Positions 57,811 through 64,000 of a stretch of 64,000 nt of DNA are shown here, piece after piece. The stretch is from Arthrobacter sp. OAP107 (GTDB taxonomy: Bacteria; Actinomycetota; Actinomycetes; Actinomycetales; Micrococcaceae). Both the position numbers and the translations under genes were made by a program. The stretch spans positions 1 through 64,000 of the forward strand of contig NZ_JBEPOK010000001.1 of NCBI RefSeq assembly GCF_040546765.1. Direction: 5' to 3'. The notes under the pieces were generated by a model. That model saw nothing but the letters and a program-made list of their open reading frames with translations. It did not search any database and was not told the origin of the DNA. Position 1 is the stretch's first letter. Each line of letters opens with the position of its first letter.

Positions 57811-59139
57811 GTGAATGATTCGACCCCGAATACAGTGACTCCCATGCTGCACTTTGGATGGTTTGTGGGCCATGGCTTCGGGGTCCAGGGCTGGGGCACG
57901 CCCGGCTACGGAATCGGCTATGACTGGAAGAAGCCCGCCCCCTACCAGCACGCCGTCCGGGAGTTCGAGCGGGCGGGGCTGGACCTGTTCATCATCGAGG
58001 ACTCGCTCACCGTCCCCGACACCTACGGCGGCAGCGCTGAGGTTTCGCTGGCGCAGGCGTCCTTTGCGCCGAAGCATGATCCGCTGGCACTGGTGCCGTA
58101 TCTGCTCTCCGCCACGGAACACCTGGGCATTGTGCCCACCATCAGCGCGTCCTTCTATCCGCCGTTCACCGCCGCCCGGCTGCTGGCCACGCTGCAGCAC
58201 TTCTCCAACGGGCAGCTGGGCTGGAACGTGGTGACCTCCGGCAGTGACCTTGCCGCGCAGAACTACGGGCTGGACCAGCAGATCGAGCACGACCTCCGCT
58301 ACGAGAAGGCAGAGGAGTTCGTGGACGTTGTGCGCAAGCTCTGGCGCAGCTGGGAACCGGACGCCATCCGGGAGGACGCAGGGGCAGGAATCTTCGCGGA
58401 CCACACCAAGGTCCGGCCGATCCACCATGACGGGGAGTTCTTCAAGGTCCGGGGACCGCTGAACACGGCGCCCCTGCCGGAGGAACCGGTGCTGGTGCAG
58501 GCGGGGGCATCCCCGCGGGGCAAGGCCTTCGCCGGTGCAAATGCGGATGTCGCCATTGCCCTGGCCCGCGGCGTGGACGGCATGAAGGCCTACCGGGACT
58601 CCATCCGCGCCGAAGCCGCCGGGGCCGGCCGGAACCCCGACGACGTCAAGGTGCTGTTCGTCCTCAAACCCACCGTGACCGGTTCCACGGCCGAAGCGGA
58701 GGAGCTGAGGGCTGCCCGCCGGGAGCTCACGCAGCGGGACATCGACAGCCAGCTCAACTCGATCTCCTACCTCTCCGTCATCGACTTCAAGCAGTTCGAC
58801 CTCGACGCGCCCCTTCCCGAACTCAGCACCAACAGCAACCGGGGCACCCTCGAACATTTCTCCAAGGCCGCTCCGCCGGGGTCCACCCTGCGGCAGATCC
58901 TGCAGGCCCGCAGCGGCGGTGCCGGTGACAGCATCATCGGCACCGCCGAGGAAATCGCGGATTACCTCGAAGAAACCGGGGCCGAAGTGAGCGGCGACGG
59001 GTTCCTCTTCTCCGGCTTCGTGGACCCGGCCACTATTCACGGCGTGCTGGACCGGCTGGCACCGGTGCTCCGCCGTCGGGGACTGCTGCGGACAAGCTAC
59101 GGCGACGGCGGCTTCCGCCGGAACCTGCTGGACTTCTAA
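57811..59139 (+). CDS. NtaA/SnaA/DszA-type FMN-dependent monooxygenase
   Basis: LLM-family monooxygenase of 442 residues, cytosolic, requiring reduced FMN from a separate reductase. Markers of the NtaA/SnaA/DszA branch are YQHAVREFERAGLDLFIIEDSLTVPD, LVPYLLSATEHLGIVPTISASFYPPF, GQLGWNVVTSG, NYG, ADHTKVRPIHHDGEFFKVRGPLN and PVLVQAGASPRGKAFA. This branch oxidises aminopolycarboxylates, pristinamycin or dibenzothiophene sulfone. The GTG start gives 11 residues before MLHFGWFVG; the ATG there is an alternative. It is the first gene of a three-gene unit and diverges from the SAM-IV operon. Confidence 0.88.
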   Translation: MNDSTPNTVTPMLHFGWFVGHGFGVQGWGTPGYGIGYDWKKPAPYQHAVREFERAGLDLFIIEDSLTVPDTYGGSAEVSLAQASFAPKHDPLALVPYLLSATEHLGIVPTISASFYPPFTAARLLATLQHFSNGQLGWNVVTSGSDLAAQNYGLDQQIEHDLRYEKAEEFVDVVRKLWRSWEPDAIREDAGAGIFADHTKVRPIHHDGEFFKVRGPLNTAPLPEEPVLVQAGASPRGKAFAGANADVAIALARGVDGMKAYRDSIRAEAAGAGRNPDDVKVLFVLKPTVTGSTAEAEELRAARRELTQRDIDSQLNSISYLSVIDFKQFDLDAPLPELSTNSNRGTLEHFSKAAPPGSTLRQILQARSGGAGDSIIGTAEEIADYLEETGAEVSGDGFLFSGFVDPATIHGVLDRLAPVLRRRGLLRTSYGDGGFRRNLLDF

Positions 59140-59143
59140 CGCC

Positions 59144-60760
59144 ATGGCACGGGCCGATGCGCGCGGCACGTTCCTGATCGGCACGGCACACATCCGCGCC
59201 GACGACGTGGCCGAAGCGGCAACCGATCCCGCGGTGGAGGTGGTGCTCAGTGCTGAGGCCCTCGAGCTCGTGGGCTTGTCCCGCGACGTGGTGCAGGCAA
59301 CCATCGTTTCCGGCCACCGGGTCTACGGCCTCAACACCCTGCTGGGCTCCGGGCGGGACACGGCCGTGGAGCAGGAATCCATCCTCGACTACCAGCTGCA
59401 GGTGGTGCGCTACCACCACAGCGGCGTCGGCGAGCTGCTCGACCGGGACCAAATCCGCGCCCTCATCCTGGCCAGGCTCATCGGGTTCACCCGGGGAGGC
59501 TCGGGGGTGCGTCCGGAAACTGCCCGGTTCTACGCCGAGCTGCTGAACAGGGGCGTGCTGCCGGCGGTTCCGCGTGACGGGTCCGTCGGCTCATCGGACC
59601 TCACCCAGCTGGCGGCGGTTGCCGCCGTCGCCATCGGGGAAGGGCAGGCGCTGACTCCCCGCGGCGGCCTGCAGGACGGCGCGGAGGCGCTCACCGCCGC
59701 CGGGCTGGAACCGCTGGTCCTCGCTCCCGGTGAGGCCCTGGCGCTGGTCAGCGCCAACTCCTATTCAATCGGCGCCGGCGCGCTGGAGCTCCGCCGCGCC
59801 CGGTGGCTCGCAGACCTGGCGGACACCGCGCTGGCGCTCTCGCTTGAGGCCACTGCAAGGTACGACGGCGGCGGGAACCTCAGCCCGTTCTCGCCGGCTG
59901 TCCAGTCGGCCAAGGCGGTGGACGGCCAGCGCGTCTCGGCGGCCAACGTCCGGCGCCTGGTCCGCGGCGGCTGGCTCGAGGACCCGCGGCGGCAGGTGTC
60001 CGTCCAGGATGCCCTGTCCTTTCGCGCGGCGCCGCAGACCCACGGAGCGTTCCGGGCCCAGGTCACCGCCCTGGCCGAGGCGCTCGAGGTGGAGCTCAAC
60101 GGCCGGGGCGATAACCCGCTCGCGGACATAGCCTCCGGCCGGATGGTGTCCGGCGGGAACTTCCAGCCCATGCAGCTCGCCCTCGCGTTCGAGGCGCTGC
60201 GGCTGGGACTGGCCCATGTGGGAATCAGCAGCGAGCGGCGGATCGCCAAGCTTTACCCGCCGCAGCGCCTGATCCGGCAGCTCAACCTCGAGGCGGCCCG
60301 GGCCGGCACGCCGCTCGCGTCCGAAGACCTGCCGGGGCTGCTCTGGTACTCCGCAGCAGGACTGCTGGCGGAGCTGAAATTCCTGGCGGCACCAGCCACG
60401 CTCGGAGCGCCCACCCTTTCCGCGGACGTGGAGGACCACTCCACGCTGGCCCCGCTGGCCCTCCAGCAGCTGGAGCGCTCGGTGGAGGCCGCGGCGAAGC
60501 TCCTCACCATCGAGGCGCTGACGGCTTCCTACCTTTTGGCGGAGGCACAGGACACGGACGGGCGGGAGGCCGAAACCCGGCAGCTCGGAGCCGGCACCCG
60601 CGCGGTTGTGGTGAAGCTGTCGGAGCTGCTGGCCGGGCAGTTGCCGGCGGCAGTACTGGTGGAGCGTGCGCGTGCCGCGCTGGGGGATTTGCTGGCAGGA
60701 CTGCCCGAATTACAGATACCCGGTCCGGGAAGTCCGGAGGATGGGGGAGGAGAAGCATGA
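59144..60760 (+). CDS. HAL/PAL-family lyase lacking the MIO triad
   Basis: A 538-residue homologue of histidine/phenylalanine ammonia-lyases. Conserved parts are VYGLNTLLGSG (usually YGvNTG), GVLPAVPRDGS, GNFQPMQLALAFEAL and EDHSTLAPLALQQLERSVE. The MIO segment, normally GSVGASGDLAPLA, here reads GSVGSSDLTQLA (146-157): Ala is Ser, and the Gly that closes the methylidene-imidazolone ring is missing. The codons are unambiguous. The prosthetic group may therefore not form, and the enzyme may eliminate a better leaving group than ammonia by acid/base catalysis, or act as another lyase; this is inferred. It starts 4 nt after the monooxygenase and its stop overlaps the next gene. Confidence 0.82.
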   Translation: MARADARGTFLIGTAHIRADDVAEAATDPAVEVVLSAEALELVGLSRDVVQATIVSGHRVYGLNTLLGSGRDTAVEQESILDYQLQVVRYHHSGVGELLDRDQIRALILARLIGFTRGGSGVRPETARFYAELLNRGVLPAVPRDGSVGSSDLTQLAAVAAVAIGEGQALTPRGGLQDGAEALTAAGLEPLVLAPGEALALVSANSYSIGAGALELRRARWLADLADTALALSLEATARYDGGGNLSPFSPAVQSAKAVDGQRVSAANVRRLVRGGWLEDPRRQVSVQDALSFRAAPQTHGAFRAQVTALAEALEVELNGRGDNPLADIASGRMVSGGNFQPMQLALAFEALRLGLAHVGISSERRIAKLYPPQRLIRQLNLEAARAGTPLASEDLPGLLWYSAAGLLAELKFLAAPATLGAPTLSADVEDHSTLAPLALQQLERSVEAAAKLLTIEALTASYLLAEAQDTDGREAETRQLGAGTRAVVVKLSELLAGQLPAAVLVERARAALGDLLAGLPELQIPGPGSPEDGGGEA

Positions 60761-61806
60761 CCACTCTGACAGGGAGCGGCCACCAGCCCAGGCACGTGGC
60801 GCCGATAGTGCATCCGGGCATGGATGCCGAAGCTGTGCTGGCACGCGTGGGGAACACTCCGCTGGTGCCGCTGGAGGTGCTGGGCCGCGGCCTGGGAAGC
60901 GCAGTCTTCGTCAAGCTCGAATCGGAGAACCCGGGCGGTTCCATCAAGGACCGGACCGCGCTGAGCATGGTCCGCGCGGCGGAAAGCAGCGGTGAGCTGC
61001 AGCCCGGCGGGACCATCGTGGAAAGCACCTCCGGGAACACCGGAATCGGGCTGGCACTGATCGGGGCGCTGACCGGCCATCCCGTGGTGGTGGTCACCGG
61101 TGATTCCATCTCGTCCGAAAAGCTGGAGGCCCTGAACCGGTACGGGGCGCGGGTGGTGTTCACGGACTGGAGCGCGCCCTCGGATTCACCGGAGAACGCG
61201 CGGGCGGTCGCGGCCCGGATCACCGCCGAAATCCCCGGCGCGTGGCGTCCGCTCCAGTTCGACAACCGGGCCAACCCGCGGGCGCACTACGAGGGAACGG
61301 CGCCGGAAATCTGGGAGCAATCGGGCGGCCGGGTGACGCACTTCGTCGCGGGCGTGGGCACTGGCGGCACCATCACCGGGAACGGGCGGTACCTCAAGGA
61401 GAAGTCCGGCGGGCACGTAGAGGTGGTCGGCGCGGACCCCTACGGTTCGGTGTACAGCGGCGGGCATCCGGGCCAGATCCTGGTGGACGGCGTCGGCAAC
61501 TCGTGGCCCAAGCCCGACTGGCCGAAGGTCTTCGACCGCGGCCTGCTGGACCGGTTCCTGCGGATTCCGAACGACGAGGTGTACACCACGCTGCACCGGC
61601 TGCTCAACGACGAAGGCCTGTCCCTCGGGCCGTCGTCGGGACTGACGGTGGCGGCGGCGCTCCGGGTGGCCAGGGCGGCACCGCACGGGTCGGTGGTGGT
61701 GGCGATCGCCCCGGACACGGGCGCCAACTACCAGAGCAAGGCCTTCAACCCGGCATGGCTGGCGGACAACCACATCCGCCTGGCCACGGATTTAGCGGAG
61801 GACTAA
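60757..61806 (+). CDS. Cysteine synthase family PLP enzyme
   Basis: Fold-type II PLP enzyme of 349 residues. The PLP lysine is Lys64 in GGSIKDRT, STSGNTG (90-96) binds the carboxylate, GVGTGGTITGNGRYLKE binds the phosphate and SSGLTVAAALRVA follows near the C-terminus. It resembles O-acetylserine sulfhydrylase and cystathionine beta-synthase-like proteins without regulatory domain. In context it may use the sulfur released by the two upstream enzymes, or be a beta-replacing enzyme for another nucleophile. The ATG overlaps the lyase stop (ATGA); the 3' end is 2 nt from the convergent EAL gene. Confidence 0.88.
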   Translation: MTTLTGSGHQPRHVAPIVHPGMDAEAVLARVGNTPLVPLEVLGRGLGSAVFVKLESENPGGSIKDRTALSMVRAAESSGELQPGGTIVESTSGNTGIGLALIGALTGHPVVVVTGDSISSEKLEALNRYGARVVFTDWSAPSDSPENARAVAARITAEIPGAWRPLQFDNRANPRAHYEGTAPEIWEQSGGRVTHFVAGVGTGGTITGNGRYLKEKSGGHVEVVGADPYGSVYSGGHPGQILVDGVGNSWPKPDWPKVFDRGLLDRFLRIPNDEVYTTLHRLLNDEGLSLGPSSGLTVAAALRVARAAPHGSVVVAIAPDTGANYQSKAFNPAWLADNHIRLATDLAED

Positions 61807-61807
61807 C

Positions 61808-62905
61808 TCAGGAGGCCGTGCCGCTGGTAGCCGTCTCGCTCTCGGAACGGATCCAGGCATTCCAGTCCAGCGGATGGACGGAGGGCCTGCCCAGCAGGTA
61901 ACCCTGCGCGGCAACCATGCCGAGTTCGGTCACGGCCTCCAGTTCCTCCGGCGTCTCCACGCCTTGGGCGCCGAGCGCGGCATCGATGTACCGGGCGAGT
62001 TCACCCATGGCGGCAGCCCGCAGCCGCTGGCCCGGGGAGTCCTCGATGCCCGCGATGAAGCTGCGGTCCAGCTTGATGATGTCGGGATGAAGTTCCAGGA
62101 CCTGGTCCATGGACGTGAAGCCAGCCTCGGCGCCGTTCACGGCGATCCGCAGCCCGCGGCGCCGCAGCGGAGCGAGGGCGGCCGTCAGCGACGCGTACTG
62201 CTCGAGGGGGATCGAACCGTTCAGGTCGATGACCATCCGGTCCAGGGCGAGCTGGGAATGCTCCAGCAGCCCCGGGATCCGTGGGTCCGCGCACGTTGCC
62301 GGCGTCAGGTTCAGGGCGATGAACATGTGGTCGGGCACAGCCTGGGCCGCAGAAAGAGCCCGGTGCAGAGCCGCGAGTTCAAGGTCGGTGCCCAGCCCGA
62401 CGGATTCTGCCTCAGTGAACCAGTGGTCCGCGCTGGCACCGTCGTCGCTCACGAACCGGGTCAGGGCCTCGACTCCGATCACGTGCCCCTCCGGAAGCCG
62501 GCGGATCGGCTGGAACGCGGTCATCAGCATCTTGTCGGCAAGGATGGCTTCGATCCGGTTCCTGCTGCGCCGGGTGAACGGCACGGGCTCGGGCGCAGCC
62601 ACGGCTTGGGGCCGCTCTGCCACCGGGATGGCGCCGTTTTCGGCGTTGGCCAGCCCTGTGGTGACGGTGAGGTGCTCGAGCAGCACGTGTTCGGGATTAT
62701 CCGGATGGGCCTCGCACAGGGCGCGCAGTTGCGCGCGGGTCCACTCGGTGGCCGGATCTGACTCGGCGAGCAGTTCGGCAATGATCTGGTGGGCTTGCCA
62801 GCGCACAGAAACTTCCCCCATGTCCCCCGGCAACACTGCCTGGGCCCCCCAGCCCGTGGGTAATGAGTTTGTCAATGCGTGCAGGGAGTTGTCATCCCGG
62901 GACAT
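61808..62905 (-). CDS. EAL-domain protein, degenerate site
   Basis: A 365-residue cytosolic protein. Residues 115-350 form an EAL fold (c-di-GMP phosphodiesterase family). EAL is kept in VEALTR (145-150, Glu146), with Asn199 (LNLTPAT), Lys278 (IIKLDRSFI) and Glu317 (GVET). The double-aspartate motif DDFGxGYS is replaced by VNGAEAGFTS (256-265), and the ELTE-type motif by VIDLNGS, so at least three metal ligands are missing. It probably binds c-di-GMP or another partner rather than cleaving it. Residues 30-100 are a helical N-terminal part that I do not recognise. The ATG follows AAGGAA. Confidence 0.82.
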   Translation of the reverse strand: MSRDDNSLHALTNSLPTGWGAQAVLPGDMGEVSVRWQAHQIIAELLAESDPATEWTRAQLRALCEAHPDNPEHVLLEHLTVTTGLANAENGAIPVAERPQAVAAPEPVPFTRRSRNRIEAILADKMLMTAFQPIRRLPEGHVIGVEALTRFVSDDGASADHWFTEAESVGLGTDLELAALHRALSAAQAVPDHMFIALNLTPATCADPRIPGLLEHSQLALDRMVIDLNGSIPLEQYASLTAALAPLRRRGLRIAVNGAEAGFTSMDQVLELHPDIIKLDRSFIAGIEDSPGQRLRAAAMGELARYIDAALGAQGVETPEELEAVTELGMVAAQGYLLGRPSVHPLDWNAWIRSESETATSGTAS

Positions 62906-63070
62906 CGGCTATTCCTTTATACGTACTCATTCCGGCTGAGCCCGGAACCAGGCCACGTACCATCACCGCCGCGGGACGCGGGCAGTGGCCGTGGAAGAAG
63001 AGTACAACGCGGGGCACCGGCTTGTCCCGCATTTTTTTGACCGGTGCCAATTCGTTACTGGTCCCGTTCG

Positions 63071-64000
63071 TTACTCGGGCTGGCCCGCCCCGGGCTCCCC
63101 GCCGTGAGCGACTAACTTCCGGGTGACCAGGTCCTTCGTGGCCGGGCCTTGTATGACCGACCCGTCGAGGGCGAAGCGGGAACCGTGGCAGGGGCAGTCC
63201 CAGCTCTTGTCGGCGGCGTTGAAGCCTACGGTGCAGCCCAGATGCGTGCAGATGGCCGAGACGGCGCGGACCTGCCCGCCGGGATCCGTGTAGACGGCGG
63301 CGGGGCCGCCGTCGAGGTCCAGGACTGCACCCGCCCCCGGCGGCGGGAGTGTGAGGCCGCGTGGAGGCGGCTCTGCCTGGGCGGGAGCGGCGGGAGCGGC
63401 GGCGCCTGGAAGCGGCGAATTCCCCGACGCCGGTGTGCCCCGGCTGCTGTCGAACACCGCCGCCCACGGGTTGTTGCGGCCGGAGAGCACGTCGGTGAGG
63501 ATCAGTGCCGCGGCTGTGCCGTTTGTCAGCCCCCACTTCCGCAGTCCGGTGATGACGTGCACGTGCTTGGCCTCGGGTGACAGGAGTCCGACATACGGCA
63601 GCCCGTCCACCGGCATCACGTCCTGCGTGGACCAGCGAAAAGCCGGCTCGCCAGCACCGAGCTGTTCGCGCGCGAAGGCCGCGAGGCGGCCGTACCGGCT
63701 GGCGGGATCGCCGCCGTCGGACGCCCTATGGCCCTCGCCTCCGGCGAGCACGAAGCTGGCACCGTCGATGGCAGCCGTCAGGATCGACCGCATGGGTTCG
63801 TCGGCGCCGATGAAGGTGGCGTCGGGGGCTGGCCCTTCCGCGCGGCTGGCGACGATGTAGGACCGGTGGAGGTAGCACCGTGTATCGAACCGTCCTTCGT
63901 CTCCGAACGGCACGTTTGTGGCCATGATGACTTCCCGGGCCCGGACAGTGCCGGTTTCCGTGGTGACGATGGCCGGGGAGCCGTCCCGGAAGGACAACGC
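63071..64000 (-). CDS. FAD-dependent oxidoreductase with Rieske domain, partial
   Basis: The gene runs off the right edge; 309 codons are visible and the N-terminal FAD-binding GxGxxG lies beyond the window. The first visible part is a DAO-type fold (VREVIMATNVPF, LHRSYIVASRAEG, QDVMPVDGLPYVG, KWGLTNGTAAALILTD). A Pro/Ala-rich linker follows, then a C-terminal Rieske [2Fe-2S] domain with CTHLGC and CPCHGSRFALDGSV, giving the two Cys/two His ligand pattern. Such proteins are FAD-Rieske oxidoreductases of unsettled substrate, in some cases amine or betaine oxidation. The TTG start at the edge is not the real one. Confidence 0.85.
   Translation of the reverse strand, partial: ALSFRDGSPAIVTTETGTVRAREVIMATNVPFGDEGRFDTRCYLHRSYIVASRAEGPAPDATFIGADEPMRSILTAAIDGASFVLAGGEGHRASDGGDPASRYGRLAAFAREQLGAGEPAFRWSTQDVMPVDGLPYVGLLSPEAKHVHVITGLRKWGLTNGTAAALILTDVLSGRNNPWAAVFDSSRGTPASGNSPLPGAAAPAAPAQAEPPPRGLTLPPPGAGAVLDLDGGPAAVYTDPGGQVRAVSAICTHLGCTVGFNAADKSWDCPCHGSRFALDGSVIQGPATKDLVTRKLVAHGGEPGAGQPE

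Overview
The window is high-GC DNA from an actinobacterium, most likely an Arthrobacter-group member of the Micrococcaceae. Supporting signs are GTG/TTG starts, GC-rich third codon positions, an MrpA-MrpB fusion, a YkoEDC thiamine-precursor transporter under a TPP riboswitch, a SAM-IV riboswitch, a DtxR/IdeR-type iron box and small palindromic intergenic repeats. It reads as ordinary chromosome. There is no rRNA, CRISPR array, integrase or recognisable insertion sequence.

Layout. 0-9 kb: an HU-type DNA-binding protein with a strong terminator; a CopD-CtaG membrane protein coupled to a thioredoxin-NHL protein; an unknown anchored protein; a HerA-like ATPase; a luciferase-like monooxygenase. 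9-16 kb: a secreted beta-helix protein; a degenerate trehalose-phosphatase/GH15 fusion; a methyltryptophan/sarcosine oxidase-like flavoenzyme with an AEC transporter; panD. 16-23 kb: a LysR regulator divergent from an APC permease, then a 32-bp repeat array and putA, which look like an amino-acid (probably proline) catabolism block. 23-28 kb: a second LysR, an MFS exporter, tRNA-Gly(CCC), an SRPBCC protein and a secreted CAP/FG-GAP protein. 28-33 kb: dcd, a DUF559/Vsr-like nuclease gene bracketed by matching palindromes, a KhtTU-like K+/H+ antiporter pair and an Atg22-like MFS protein. 33-40 kb: a complete mrp operon (AB-C-D-E-F-G) followed by a DUF2975/XRE pair. 40-48 kb: a large secreted protein, DUF4235, a heme-degrading-domain protein, TPP riboswitch-ykoEDC and a secreted GH25-like protein. 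48-55 kb: a frameshifted XRE-MurA fusion, a YbdK-type ligase between two large palindromes, an Asp/Glu racemase-like protein and an iron-box-controlled adenylation/carrier/acyltransferase fusion. 55-64 kb: SAM-IV riboswitch-DUF1737-rhodanese-metZ; a divergent monooxygenase/ammonia-lyase-like/cysteine-synthase-like operon; a degenerate EAL protein; and a FAD-Rieske oxidoreductase cut by the window edge.

Main points of interest. (1) The DUF559/Vsr-like nuclease gene lies between two direct copies of one imperfect palindrome, and its stop codon is inside the right copy. (2) Other palindrome families recur between genes; two of them share GCGCGAAC termini although their interiors differ. (3) An XRE helix-turn-helix is fused to a MurA paralogue that keeps the usual catalytic residues, but the frame is broken by one extra G. 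(4) A perfect 26-bp tandem duplication in ykoE destroys its ancestral stop/start overlap with ykoD. (5) A HAL-family enzyme lacks the Ala-Ser-Gly cofactor triad and is coupled to a DszA/NtaA-type monooxygenase and a cysteine-synthase homologue, opposite a SAM-IV-controlled metZ operon. (6) A non-canonical adenylation-carrier-acyltransferase protein sits directly behind a DtxR/IdeR-like box.

All family assignments come from reading motifs and protein architecture, without any database search.
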